This document shows positions 31,873-40,038 of a stretch of 48,046 bases of DNA, in pieces. Below the pieces are notes generated by a model. It made no database searches and had not been told where the DNA came from. It saw nothing but the letters and a program-made list of their open reading frames with translations. The stretch comes from Planctomyces sp. (GTDB lineage Bacteria > Planctomycetota > Planctomycetia > Planctomycetales > Planctomycetaceae). The translations under genes and the position numbers were made by a program. How positions within the stretch are numbered: position 1 is the first letter of the stretch; each line of letters opens with the position of its first letter. The DNA is taken from positions 1-48,046 of the forward strand of contig SXKJ01000432.1 in assembly GCA_005778115.1 (NCBI GenBank). Direction: 5' to 3'.

Positions 31873-32733
31873 TCAGTACCACGCCGTGGCCAGTTTGCGG
31901 CGGAACTCGCCGGCGAGTTCCGAGGCCGGGCCGAGCAAGCCGAGGATCTTGACCATTGCCTCTTTGGCCTGCGGACCAATGCCTGCTTTGTCGCGAGCGA
32001 TCAATGCCAAGCAGATTTCCAACGCTTCCGTATGCTTGCCCGCCACAGCGAGCGCATCGGCAAGACTGATTTGCAGTGAGCCATCATTCGGATTCGCGGC
32101 GGCCGCCCGGCGAGCCTCCTCTACGCCGCCGGATTCTTGAGCGGACGCTCGGACTTCGAGTTCGTCCTTGATCGCCTCCCCTTCCGGTTCCAAGAAGCCG
32201 CGCTCTTCGAGTTGCTCAATCAACCGCCGAGCTTCTTCATCGCGGTTTTGAGCCATGATGACTCGGGCCAGCGCGATCTTCAGCACGTCCGCTTTCGGTT
32301 CGAGATTCAGAGCCTCGCGGAATTTCACCTCCGCTCCGGCTGGATCGGTCTCTTCGAGCTTCATCCCCGCCATCATCGCCATCTGCGCCGCAGAGGGGAG
32401 AAACGTCGCCAACCATTCTCGAATCTGTGCCTCTGGAACCACTCCGACGAATTCGTTGACCAGTTGCCCGTCACGAAACGCCACGACTAACGGGATCGAC
32501 TGAATCTGAAAGGCTTGAGCGATCTGTGCCTCAACCTCGACGTTGATTTTCACCAACATGAATTTGCCGGCGTACTCATCCGCGAGCCTCTCCAGCACCG
32601 GACCAAGCTGCTTGCAGGGCTGGCACGACGGCCCCCAGAAGTCGACGACGACCGGCAGTTCGAATGATTTCTTGATGACGTCCGCTTCAAACGTGGCGGT
32701 GGTCGAATCTTTGATCCAGGCAGAGATGGGCAT
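31873..32733 (-). CDS. Thioredoxin-TPR protein (CnoX/YbbN-like)
   Basis: A 286-residue cytoplasmic protein. An N-terminal thioredoxin domain (about 1-108) contains the active-site-like FWGPSCQPCK (Cys37 and Cys40; CQPC instead of CGPC) and the cis-proline region QSIPLVVAFRDGQLV. A C-terminal helical region (about 120-286) forms TPR-like repeats, as in YbbN/CnoX, a holdase that protects proteins under oxidative stress. The SxxC variants of E. coli CnoX lack redox activity; here both cysteines are present. I take the ATG at 32733; a TTG at 32775 would overlap the upstream gene. No Shine-Dalgarno is seen. The nucleotidyltransferase gene lies 25 bases upstream on the same strand. Confidence 0.9.
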   Translation of the reverse strand: MPISAWIKDSTTATFEADVIKKSFELPVVVDFWGPSCQPCKQLGPVLERLADEYAGKFMLVKINVEVEAQIAQAFQIQSIPLVVAFRDGQLVNEFVGVVPEAQIREWLATFLPSAAQMAMMAGMKLEETDPAGAEVKFREALNLEPKADVLKIALARVIMAQNRDEEARRLIEQLEERGFLEPEGEAIKDELEVRASAQESGGVEEARRAAAANPNDGSLQISLADALAVAGKHTEALEICLALIARDKAGIGPQAKEAMVKILGLLGPASELAGEFRRKLATAWY

Positions 32734-32758
32734 GGTGGGTTCGTTAATCGGTGGGAGG

Positions 32759-33361
32759 TTATTCAGGGTTGTCAATCAGCTCTTGCAGTCGCGCCGCCAA
32801 GTCCGGCGCGAAACGAGCCGGCCAACTGGCGTCAATCAAACCAAGCTCGATCATGTCGCGCAGATGCGTCCGATCCTTGTCGCGAAAGGACGTGAGTTTC
32901 ATCCGGACCAACGCATCCAGTGCCAGCACTTGAAAGTGGATTCCCGGTCGCGATTCGGTGACATCTGCTGTAGGTGCGGTGTATTCGGGACGCACCTTCT
33001 CGCCCGCAAAAAGCAGATGCACGCCGTCTCGGAATTTGGCGTTGGGACCGTCGAGAAAGAAGTCGATCCCCGCTGCGTGGCGATGTTCGAACCCTGCCTT
33101 CTCCAAGGCCGCGATGACGGCATCCAGGTCTTGCCGACGGATGAGGATGTCGACGTCCGCCGTGTTTCGCACCGCAGCCTCATCGACTTCCGAGACCCAC
33201 GCGGCGACCGCGTTGCCTCCGGCCACGGCATATTGGATTCCGGCCGCTGCCAACGCTGCGGCGGCACGGCGCACTCGTTCGCGTACTTTTTCCACGGCTC
33301 GCACCATCCGATCGAGGGTGTCGTCACGCATCCGATAATCGGGTGAGGTCATCGCGACCAT
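32759..33361 (-). CDS. Nucleotidyltransferase-fold protein
   Basis: A 200-residue protein with the polymerase-beta-type nucleotidyltransferase signature: AVAGGNAVAAW (45-55, Gly48-Gly49) followed by RNTADVDILI (65-74, with metal-ligand Asp69 and Asp71). Related small proteins act as nucleotidyltransferase components of toxin-antitoxin systems (AbiEii-like) or as stand-alone orphans. No antitoxin-like partner is seen next to it. The second half (MKLTSFRDKDRTHLRDMIEL) matches the usual substrate-side helices. The start may be the ATG at 33361 or 33352; neither has a clear ribosome site. Co-transcription with the thioredoxin gene is likely. Confidence 0.75.
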   Translation of the reverse strand: MVAMTSPDYRMRDDTLDRMVRAVEKVRERVRRAAAALAAAGIQYAVAGGNAVAAWVSEVDEAAVRNTADVDILIRRQDLDAVIAALEKAGFEHRHAAGIDFFLDGPNAKFRDGVHLLFAGEKVRPEYTAPTADVTESRPGIHFQVLALDALVRMKLTSFRDKDRTHLRDMIELGLIDASWPARFAPDLAARLQELIDNPE

Positions 33362-33461
33362 GAAACCAACCTGCCATTGCCAGAACTATTCATCACCAGC
33401 TAGACGCTGGCTTGTCAATGTGGGCACTCTATCGTCCCCGCGTGTGGGATCACAGACCCCA

Positions 33462-34958
33462 TCACGTCCATGCGAACCAGCGAGCAAACAGCCGCTTGAC
33501 GAATGGCGTCAGCCGTCGCCGAGAAATCTGATCGGCCAGCCGTTTAATGACTTCGCTCTGAGTCGGATAAGGATGAATTGTCTTCGCCAACTCGCCCAAA
33601 CCGAGCTTCGCGGTCATCGCCAACGTGATCTCGTTGAGCATGTCTCCGGCGTTGGCGGCGACGATTGTCGCGCCCACGATCTGGTCGGTGCCACGTTTCA
33701 ACAGCACTTTTGCGAAACCAGACGTTTCACCATCAAGGACAGCCCGGTCGTTGCGCGACATCTCTTCGACGAGCACGTCCACGGCGACACCTCGTTTGCG
33801 AGCTTCCGCCTCCGTCAGTCCGACGGCGGCGATCTCAGGATCAGTGTAGGTACAGCGCGGGATCACCAGCGACGAGCCTTTGCCTCGTCCCGGAAACAGA
33901 GCGTTCTGCAAAACGATCCGAGCCATCGCATCCGCCGCGTGCGTGAACTGAAACCGCGAGCAGACATCCCCCGCCGCGAAGACGGCTCGATTCGTCGTGC
34001 GGAAGTGATCGTCGACTCGGACTCCCGATTGAGCGTCGAACTCGACGCCGGCAGCCGGCAAACCCAAATCGTCCACATTCGGCACTCGGCCAACAGCGAC
34101 CAGCAAGTCGTCCGCGGAACGGTTGCACGATTCATCGCCTCGCTCGATCCAAACCTGCTTCTCGTTCCCATCGCGGGTGACTCGCAAAACACGAGCGTTC
34201 GTCAGCAACTCAATCCCGTCACGACGCAACGCGGCTCCCACGACCGTTGCTGCGTCGGCATCTTCCTTCGCCAGAATGTTTGCCCCGGACGCAATCAACG
34301 TCACCTGCGATCCAAACCGCGCGAACGCCTGAGCTAACTCGCAGCCGATGGGGCCAGCGCCAATCACGACCAGTCGACGCGGCAATGAGGTGAGTGAGAA
34401 GACCGTCTCATTCGTGACAAAACCGGCCTCGGCCAATCCGGAAATGTTGGGGACTTCCGCACGTCCGCCAGTCGCGATCAACGCTCGGCGGAATCGCAGC
34501 GACTGACCGGCCACGTCTATCGTGTCGCGGCCTGTGAAACGCCCCTCGCCGAAAAAGACATCGACGCCGAGTCCTCGAAATCGCTCAGCCGAATCGTTCG
34601 GAGCCAGCGATGCTCGTAGTTGTCGCATTCGATTCAGCACCGTGCCGAAATTCACACGAGCACCAGCCGGCACCTCGACACCGAACTCAGCCGCATCGCG
34701 CACCGTCGCCGCCACGCGAGCCGACTTCAAAAGAGCCTTTGAGGGGACGCAGCCATAAACCAAACAGTCGCCGCCGAGCCGATGCTTCTCGATCAACGCC
34801 ACCTTTGCTCCAAGTCCCGCCGCTCCCGCCGCCGCCACTAAACCCGCAGGCCCGCCGCCTATCACAACCAGATGATAGCGCTTTGCCGGATTTGGATTGA
34901 CCCAATCTGACGGAGCGACGTGCCGGTCGAGTTCACTGTCGTAGGGATCGCCGCTCAT
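33462..34958 (-). CDS. FAD/NAD(P) disulfide oxidoreductase, MerA/Lpd-like
   Basis: A 498-residue class I flavoprotein. The FAD motif VVIGGGPAGLVAAAGAAGLG lies at 31-50. The redox-active pair Cys65/Cys70 is in GGDCLVYGCVPSKALL. The NAD(P) motif is VVIGAGPIGCELAQAFARFG near 196-215, and the second FAD motif is RAVFAAGDVC near 328. The C-terminal His-Glu pair is in TIHPYPTQSEV. It lacks the N-terminal heavy-metal domain and the C-terminal cysteine pair of true mercuric reductases, so mercury reduction is doubtful. The start codon overlaps the stop of the TVP38 gene (ATGA), so the two are translationally coupled. Fusions of these two families are known, which suggests a membrane-associated redox unit. 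Confidence 0.9.
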   Translation of the reverse strand: MSGDPYDSELDRHVAPSDWVNPNPAKRYHLVVIGGGPAGLVAAAGAAGLGAKVALIEKHRLGGDCLVYGCVPSKALLKSARVAATVRDAAEFGVEVPAGARVNFGTVLNRMRQLRASLAPNDSAERFRGLGVDVFFGEGRFTGRDTIDVAGQSLRFRRALIATGGRAEVPNISGLAEAGFVTNETVFSLTSLPRRLVVIGAGPIGCELAQAFARFGSQVTLIASGANILAKEDADAATVVGAALRRDGIELLTNARVLRVTRDGNEKQVWIERGDESCNRSADDLLVAVGRVPNVDDLGLPAAGVEFDAQSGVRVDDHFRTTNRAVFAAGDVCSRFQFTHAADAMARIVLQNALFPGRGKGSSLVIPRCTYTDPEIAAVGLTEAEARKRGVAVDVLVEEMSRNDRAVLDGETSGFAKVLLKRGTDQIVGATIVAANAGDMLNEITLAMTAKLGLGELAKTIHPYPTQSEVIKRLADQISRRRLTPFVKRLFARWFAWT

Positions 34959-35662
34959 GCCTTCTCCTCTTCGGTCACAGCGGTCGCGTCTGCCAACGCT
35001 TTTCTGGCGATGCGTGCCATCACGACCGTGACTGCCAGTGTCGCGAGCAGGCCGACTCCCAGCAGGATTTTCTGAGCGACGCCTCCTTCCGAGCGCCCCG
35101 ACACGATGTCGCTCAAACTCTTCGCCGCCGAGCCAATCGAGACGTACAACAGCGTCCCCGGAAACATGCCGATCCAGGAGGCCAGCACGAAGTCGCGCAG
35201 CCGCACCTTCGTCAGCCCAAAAGCGTAATTCAGCAGATTGAACGGCAGCACCGGCGACAACCGCGTCAGGAACACGATCTTGAAACCTTGCTCGGCAACC
35301 GCCGCGTCGAGTGCTCGAAACCGCGCGTCCCCCGCGATCTTGTGCTCGATGAACTGTCGCAGAATCGTCCGGCCGGCCAGGAACGCTGACGTCGCTCCCA
35401 CCGTACTTCCAATCGACACGGCGATCAGAGTCTTCAAGACGCCAAATGCGAAGCCGCCCGCCAATGTCAGCAGCGACGCGGGAAAGAAGAACAAGCTCGC
35501 GGGAATGTACGACAACGCCAGCCAGACCAATCCGGCATCGCCTTGCGCCTGCAATGCTTCGACAAACTGTGTTGTCTGCTCACGCACGTCGATCCTCATG
35601 CTCACCGCTAACACCGCGACGAGGACCAGCAACAGCAACACGATTCCGATTCGCCACTTCAT
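34955..35662 (-). CDS. TVP38/TMEM64 (DedA-like) membrane protein
   Basis: A 235-residue protein from the ATG at 35662 (MKWRIGIVLLLLVLVAVLAV); an ATG at 35689 would add 9 residues and abuts a palindromic repeat. Helices are near 5-20, 46-66, 70-90, 140-165 and 200-220. The family core is visible: ASLLTLAGGFAFGVLKTLI, GSTVGATSAFLAGRTI, then LTRLSPVLPFNLLNYAFGLT and RDFVLASWIGMFPGTLLYV. The family belongs to the SNARE-associated/DedA group, linked to lipid scrambling or transport. The stop overlaps the start of the flavoprotein gene. Confidence 0.9.
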   Translation of the reverse strand: MKWRIGIVLLLLVLVAVLAVSMRIDVREQTTQFVEALQAQGDAGLVWLALSYIPASLFFFPASLLTLAGGFAFGVLKTLIAVSIGSTVGATSAFLAGRTILRQFIEHKIAGDARFRALDAAVAEQGFKIVFLTRLSPVLPFNLLNYAFGLTKVRLRDFVLASWIGMFPGTLLYVSIGSAAKSLSDIVSGRSEGGVAQKILLGVGLLATLAVTVVMARIARKALADATAVTEEEKA

Positions 35663-35689
35663 CAGGTTTGCATCTCTCTGAATCGTCAT

Positions 35690-35767
35690 GGCGAGCGGGG
35701 CGGCGTCAGCCCCCCGGTGTATTCGTATTCGCCACAGAATCGGGGGGCTGACGCCGCCCCGCTCGCC
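35690..35767. repeat. GGCGAGCGGGGCGGCGTCAG inverted repeat
   Basis: GGCGAGCGGGGCGGCGTCAG (35690-35709, then CCCCCC) is perfectly complementary to GGGGGGCTGACGCCGCCCCG (35741-35760, then CTCGCC) around a ~25-base loop. The arms are about 27 bases. It lies in the promoter region between the divergent TVP38 and sugar isomerase genes. Near-identical copies occur at 38107-38182, with a diverged one at 24100-24163. Confidence 0.9.
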
Positions 35768-35829
35768 AACTGGATTCCAAACAGTATCCTGCATGCACCC
35801 CACACGCTTGTCTGACCAAGGAGTTTGCG

Positions 35830-36792
35830 ATGAGTACCTTGCCACCCCACGATTCCGCCAGTCGCAGGACGTTTTTGAAAACGCTCGGAGCGGCCACTGC
35901 CGGCAGCCTGTTGCCCGCCATTACATCCGGTGCGGATAAGCCACCGTCAAATATTCCAATCGGCTTCAGCCTGTACGGCATGAAGAGTCTGCCAATTGCC
36001 GATGCCCTGAAGGTCTGTTCGGAGATCGGCTACGAGCGCGTTGAACTCGCCGTGATGCCCGACTGGCCCTGTGCGCCGGAGAAGTTGTCGGCCGACCAGC
36101 GCAAAGATCTCCGCCAGCAATTGGCGGATCACCAACTTCAGCTCGCGGGGCTGATGGAAAACTTGCCGCTGGCCGTGGACGGTGAAAAACATCGCGACAA
36201 CCTCGATCGCTTCAAACGAGCGTTCGAGCTTTCACGCGACCTCTCGCCCAAACAAGTCCCGTTGGTCGAGACAATCCTGGGTGGCTCACCCGACAAGTGG
36301 GAGATGCTGAAGGGCAATTTCGTGGAACGGTTGCGTGACTGGGCCGCCGTCGCGGCCGAGCACGACGCCATCATCGCCATCAAGGCTCACGTCGCCGGCG
36401 CACTGCACATGCCACAAGATGCCGCCGAACTCGTGCAGACGATCAACTCTCGGTCGCTGCAACTGACGTTCGACCAGAGTCATTTCCAGCTTCGCGACAT
36501 CCCGATGGCGGACGCCTGGAAAGCGATGGCCGAGCGGACTCGATTCGTGCATGTCAAAGATGGCCGAGGTAAACCAGGAGCGTTTCAGTTTCTGCTCCCC
36601 GGAGAGGGGACGATCGACTACGTCGAACTATTTCGCTTGCTGAGATCCAGCCGCTACACAGGCCCAGTCGTCGTTGAGGTCAGTGCGCAACTCAGTTCCA
36701 AACCCGAATACGATCCGATCGCCGCCGCGAAGAAGTGCTGGCCGGTGTTACGCGATGCGCAAAATGCGGCCATGAAAAATGAAAAGCGATGA
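35830..36792 (+). CDS. Tat-exported xylose isomerase-like TIM-barrel protein
   Basis: A 320-residue protein of the sugar phosphate isomerase/epimerase superfamily. It has a twin-arginine leader (SRRTFLKTLGAATAGSLLPA, to about residue 33) and then a barrel with IGFSLYGM, GYERVELAVMPDWP, a metal-site Glu (LVETILGG near 142), KAHVAGALH, LTFDQSHFQL, RFVHVKDG and VVVEVSAQ. These spacings match AP-endonuclease-2-type barrels with one divalent metal. Planctomycetes carry many such exported paralogues, usually assigned to sugar or inositol conversion without proof. AGGAG lies 7 bases before the ATG. Confidence 0.9.
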   Translation: MSTLPPHDSASRRTFLKTLGAATAGSLLPAITSGADKPPSNIPIGFSLYGMKSLPIADALKVCSEIGYERVELAVMPDWPCAPEKLSADQRKDLRQQLADHQLQLAGLMENLPLAVDGEKHRDNLDRFKRAFELSRDLSPKQVPLVETILGGSPDKWEMLKGNFVERLRDWAAVAAEHDAIIAIKAHVAGALHMPQDAAELVQTINSRSLQLTFDQSHFQLRDIPMADAWKAMAERTRFVHVKDGRGKPGAFQFLLPGEGTIDYVELFRLLRSSRYTGPVVVEVSAQLSSKPEYDPIAAAKKCWPVLRDAQNAAMKNEKR

Positions 36793-36793
36793 A

Positions 36794-36895
36794 CTGACAG
36801 AAAAATGGGGGCAGAAAAAAGAGCAACCTCGAATCACTGGTGCCCGATCACAACCGAACGGACTCGTCTTTTTTCTGCCCCCATTTTTCTGTCAG
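36794..36895. repeat. Perfect 29-bp inverted repeat with long loop
   Basis: CTGACAGAAAAATGGGGGCA (36794-36813, continuing GAAAAAAGA to 36822) is exactly complementary to the arm 36867-36895, which begins TCTTTTTTCTGCCCCC. The spacer is 44 bases. It begins right after the TGA of the sugar isomerase gene and could act as a terminator in either direction. The exact match of long arms points to recent insertion or conversion, as in a MITE-like element. Confidence 0.9.
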
Positions 36896-36978
36896 CCCTT
36901 TTGAATCCAACCCAATTCATTCTCCAATTCTCATTTTCCCCTCCACGCACCAGAATCCCACCGACGAAAGGATGAGTC

Positions 36979-38103
36979 GTGGATCAGCAAGAGCCTATTG
37001 AGTTACCCGTCGAACGCATCTCGAACGCCCCCACTTCCGATGCTTCGCGGCCGCGCACGATCCAACTGCAATTCGGCAATTGGAATTCGTCGGCATCACA
37101 ACCGCCGTTGCGTCCCGTGCGCCGCAGACGGTTGTTGCCGTTAATTCTGTTCGTCGCGACCTGCCTGAGCACCTTCTTTGTCGGGAGTCAATTATTCGGC
37201 CGAAGCCGTCTGGTAATGAGCACGGTGGCCAGCGAAGCGCCGCGCATCGAAATCGAAGTCGCTTCGATGGTGTTCGGAGGATTGCACTATTCGCTGGGCC
37301 TGATGGCGATTCTGGTCGCTCACGAGATGGGGCACTTCCTGCAAGCACGGCGATACGGCGTGCCGGCGAGTTGGCCGTGGTTTATCCCCATGCCATTCTC
37401 ACCGCTGGGGACGATGGGAGCCGTCATCGTGCAAGCTTCCGGTCATGCTGACCGCAAACAGATGTTTGATATTGGCATCTCCGGGCCTCTGGCCGGATTG
37501 GTGCTCGCACTACCGTTGACGGTCATTGGCGTTCGAGAGAGCCAGATCATTGACGTGAATGTGTTTGGCGGCGGATTCAGTTTTGGCAATCCCCCGGTTG
37601 TGACTTGGCTGGCTGAATGGCATTTCGGCCGGCCGCTGCTCCCCACCGAGGACATCGTGATGACCCCGTTCCTGCACGCGGGCTGGGTCGGCATTCTGGT
37701 CACGGCTTTGAATCTGCTGCCGATCGGCCAGCTCGATGGCGGACACATCTTGTACGGATTGATCGGCCGCAAGGCGCATCGCGTGGCGGTTACGCTCTTG
37801 TGGACCGCACTGTTCTGGATGTTCTTTACCGGGAATTGGTCGTACTCGGCCATCGTCTTTTTGATGATTCTCACAGGCGCTCGTCATCCACCGACACGCG
37901 ACGACTTCGTGCCGTTGGGACGCTTTCGAGTGGTTCTCGGTTGGCTGACGCTGGCATTCGTCTTGATTGGGTTCACGCCAAATCCCATCAGCATTGATGA
38001 GCGTCTGCCTCGGCAGCCGCAATTGAATGTGAAACCGGAGACCGTGTTCGTGTGGCGATATCTTGAGAAGGCGGAACCGAACCCGGCTCGCGACCGCGAA
38101 TGA
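36979..38103 (+). CDS. Site-2 protease family (M50) membrane metalloprotease
   Basis: A 374-residue intramembrane protease-like protein. The start is a GTG at 36979 with AAGGA 10 bases upstream. After a hydrophilic N-terminus and one helix (about 51-67) comes the zinc site VAHEMGHFLQARRYGV (His115, Glu116, His119). It is followed by the PFSPLGTMGAVI strand, the GPLAGLVLALPLT helix and the third ligand in NLLPIGQLDGGHILYG (Asp253). Three helices close the protein. The pattern resembles the EGY/SREBP-protease-like group without PDZ domain. Its substrates are unknown; it may cleave membrane-anchored regulators. Confidence 0.92.
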   Translation: MDQQEPIELPVERISNAPTSDASRPRTIQLQFGNWNSSASQPPLRPVRRRRLLPLILFVATCLSTFFVGSQLFGRSRLVMSTVASEAPRIEIEVASMVFGGLHYSLGLMAILVAHEMGHFLQARRYGVPASWPWFIPMPFSPLGTMGAVIVQASGHADRKQMFDIGISGPLAGLVLALPLTVIGVRESQIIDVNVFGGGFSFGNPPVVTWLAEWHFGRPLLPTEDIVMTPFLHAGWVGILVTALNLLPIGQLDGGHILYGLIGRKAHRVAVTLLWTALFWMFFTGNWSYSAIVFLMILTGARHPPTRDDFVPLGRFRVVLGWLTLAFVLIGFTPNPISIDERLPRQPQLNVKPETVFVWRYLEKAEPNPARDRE

Positions 38104-38106
38104 AAC

Positions 38107-38182
38107 AGGCGAGCGCGGCGGCGTCAGCCCCCGGTTCCTTCGACGCTCAACCAGGGGGGGGCTGACGCCGCCCCGCTCGCCT
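38107..38182. repeat. AGGCGAGCGCGGCGGCGTCA inverted repeat
   Basis: Second strong copy of the element at 35690: arm AGGCGAGCGCGGCGGCGTCA (38107-38126, then GCCCCC) against GGGGGGGCTGACGCCGCCCC (38155-38174, then GCTCGCCT). It occupies the space between the convergent M50 protease and CPBP protease genes. Confidence 0.88.
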
Positions 38183-38185
38183 GTG

Positions 38186-38968
38186 TTATCTGGCTGCCAT
38201 AGTCAGCGCGATGTTCCACAGGTTGAAGAATGCATGAGCAATCACGACGGCAAGATAACTGTGTCGCCGGTCATACAGGCTTCCCAGCAGCAGCGCCAGC
38301 GGCATCAACGCGGCTCCGTCGAGCGGTCCATGCACCATCGCGAACGCGATCGACGAAATCCCGATCGCGTGCGTGGATGACGTCTTCGTCTTGAGCCAGC
38401 CCAGCAGGACGACTCGGAAGAGCAGCTCTTCCAGCAGCGGCGCGCAGATCACTGCCGCGATCAACACCCAGGCGAGCGTGAGCAGACCGCTGTCCTGTTC
38501 CAACAGCCGCAACAACAAATTCTTCTCGGCCGGTTGTCGCCAGTACGAGGTCGCCAGCAACAACACCAGCACCGGAAGAAAGCTGGCGTGCGCGGTTTCC
38601 AATCCGTCGGAAACTTGCCGACGCCAATGGTCGAACGTGAATCCAAAACCGCGCAGCGATCGGGACTCGAAGGCCAGCAGTCCACACAGAAGTCCGGCCA
38701 TCACGAACCGCGTCGCACATGCCGCTTGCACGGCCGACAATGAGATCGTCTTCGCAGGCTCGCGAACTTCTGGAGACACCACGGCAATCAAACTCAGCCA
38801 GACATAGGTGATCGTCAACACCAGCGCGACGATGTTGATCGGCGTCGGTGGAAACGATTGGCTCGGACAGACTTCGCCGAATCGCCGCCAGCGACGCCAC
38901 CATAACCACCAGACCGCCGCGCTGATCGCGACCATCACCACCACGATCGCCGCTTGAGCGTTCGCCAT
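38186..38968 (-). CDS. CPBP family intramembrane metalloprotease
   Basis: A 260-residue membrane protein of the Rce1/CAAX-protease-like (CPBP) family. The three conserved motifs are present: APLLEELLFRVVLLGWL (EExxxR), FAMVHG (FxxxH) and AHAFFNLWN (HxxxN). About seven hydrophobic helices surround them. The ATG at 38968 is preferred to the TTG at 38974. It starts 6 bases after the stop of the dehydrogenase gene and is probably translated from the same transcript. Bacterial members are mostly of unknown substrate; some protect against bacteriocins. Confidence 0.92.
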   Translation of the reverse strand: MANAQAAIVVVMVAISAAVWWLWWRRWRRFGEVCPSQSFPPTPINIVALVLTITYVWLSLIAVVSPEVREPAKTISLSAVQAACATRFVMAGLLCGLLAFESRSLRGFGFTFDHWRRQVSDGLETAHASFLPVLVLLLATSYWRQPAEKNLLLRLLEQDSGLLTLAWVLIAAVICAPLLEELLFRVVLLGWLKTKTSSTHAIGISSIAFAMVHGPLDGAALMPLALLLGSLYDRRHSYLAVVIAHAFFNLWNIALTMAAR

Positions 38969-38974
38969 GTCCAA

Positions 38975-39943
38975 CTACTTTCGATACGCCGGGAACTCGA
39001 CGAAGACTTTGATCGCTCCGTCACGGCGGTCGCGGAAGGTCTCGAACGCGGTTTGCATCTCGGACAGCTTGTATGTGTGAGTCACCAGCGGGTTCACATT
39101 GACCCGGCGCTCGGCTATCCACTGCATGGCCAACGGAAAATCGCGGCGGAAGTCGGGATTGATGCTGGTGTGGACAGTCCCGTTCTTGAAGATCAAGTCG
39201 CGCCACCGCAGCCCGTTGATGATTTCCGGAGCGACTCCGAAATACAGAATGCGTCCGCCGTAGCCGAGCAACTCGATGCACAGATTGAATTGCTGCTCGG
39301 CATGCCCGACCGCCTCGATGACGATGTCAGCTCCCTTACCGCCGGTCAGTTCTTTCAACTTGGTCGCCGGGTCTTCGACCGCGTTGCAGACCGTCGACGT
39401 CACACCGCACTTCCAACTGGTCTTCAGCCGCGACTCAAGCTTGTCGATGCCGATCACTTGCCGAGCACCGAGTGCCTTCACGCTCATGTTGAAGAGCTGT
39501 CCCATCGGACCTTGGCCGACAATCGCCACGTCGAGATCGACGAGCGTTGGCAGCTTCTTCAATGCGAAGAGCGCCGTTCCCAGCGGCTGAGCCAAAACCG
39601 CATCCTGATCCGAGCAGCGCGGGTCGATCGCGACGCAGCGATCCTCGGAGACCGTGTATCGCTCCCACAATCCGTTCTGTTCGGGAGGCACGCAGAGGAC
39701 TCGATCGCCGACCTTCCAGCGTTGGCCGTTCGTCGCGACCACGCTGCCGATCATCTCGTGCAGCGAATGCCCCAGGCGAATCGGCCACTCACCGCTGTGG
39801 GTAAAGTAGGGCGTGTCCGACCCGCACAAGCAGGTCAACTCCGGCTGAAAGATGATCTCTCCACTGCCTCCCGGCGTGAGTTTCGGTTCCGGGGCCTCCA
39901 CGAGATCAATACGGTGCGGTGCGGTGAATTGTCCTGCGAGCAT
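38975..39943 (-). CDS. Zinc-dependent alcohol dehydrogenase-like (MDR) protein
   Basis: A 322-residue medium-chain dehydrogenase/reductase. The catalytic-zinc region is LTCLCGSDTPYF (Cys40 probable) with GHSLHEMIG near 58-66. The Rossmann motif is VAIVGQGPMGQLFNMSVKAL near 139-158, and GKGADIVIEAVG and GRILYFGV follow, as in the family. It lacks the four-cysteine structural zinc lobe and is somewhat short (350 is usual). Substrate is unknown; sorbitol- or threonine-dehydrogenase-like roles are possible. GGAGA lies about 6 bases upstream of the ATG. Confidence 0.88.
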   Translation of the reverse strand: MLAGQFTAPHRIDLVEAPEPKLTPGGSGEIIFQPELTCLCGSDTPYFTHSGEWPIRLGHSLHEMIGSVVATNGQRWKVGDRVLCVPPEQNGLWERYTVSEDRCVAIDPRCSDQDAVLAQPLGTALFALKKLPTLVDLDVAIVGQGPMGQLFNMSVKALGARQVIGIDKLESRLKTSWKCGVTSTVCNAVEDPATKLKELTGGKGADIVIEAVGHAEQQFNLCIELLGYGGRILYFGVAPEIINGLRWRDLIFKNGTVHTSINPDFRRDFPLAMQWIAERRVNVNPLVTHTYKLSEMQTAFETFRDRRDGAIKVFVEFPAYRK

Positions 39944-39957
39944 GTGGTCTCCGAGTC

Positions 39958-40038
39958 GTAGGTCGGCCTTTCCTGGCCGACGCGGTTGAACGAAAGATTG
40001 TCGATGGCATCTGAGTCAGCCTGGAAAGGCTGACCTAC
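39958..40038. repeat. GTAGGTCGGCC/GTCAGCC repeat pair
   Basis: GTAGGTCGGCCTTTCCTGGC (39958-39977, then CGAC) and GTCAGCCTGGAAAGGCTGAC (40015-40034, then CTAC) are two units of the type at 5957. Read on the minus strand, the second provides the TAG stop codon of the PQQ-propeller gene (40035-40037). The first ends close upstream of the dehydrogenase start at 39943. Confidence 0.85.

Noticed and set aside
33462..34958. A mercuric reductase (merA) and mercury-resistance operon
   Set aside because: The flavoprotein lacks the heavy-metal-binding N-terminus and the C-terminal vicinal cysteines, and no merR, merT or merP is nearby.
38954..39961. 335-residue plus-strand frame opposite the zinc dehydrogenase
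   Set aside because: The dehydrogenase has clear zinc-site and Rossmann motifs, while the plus frame lacks any family feature.
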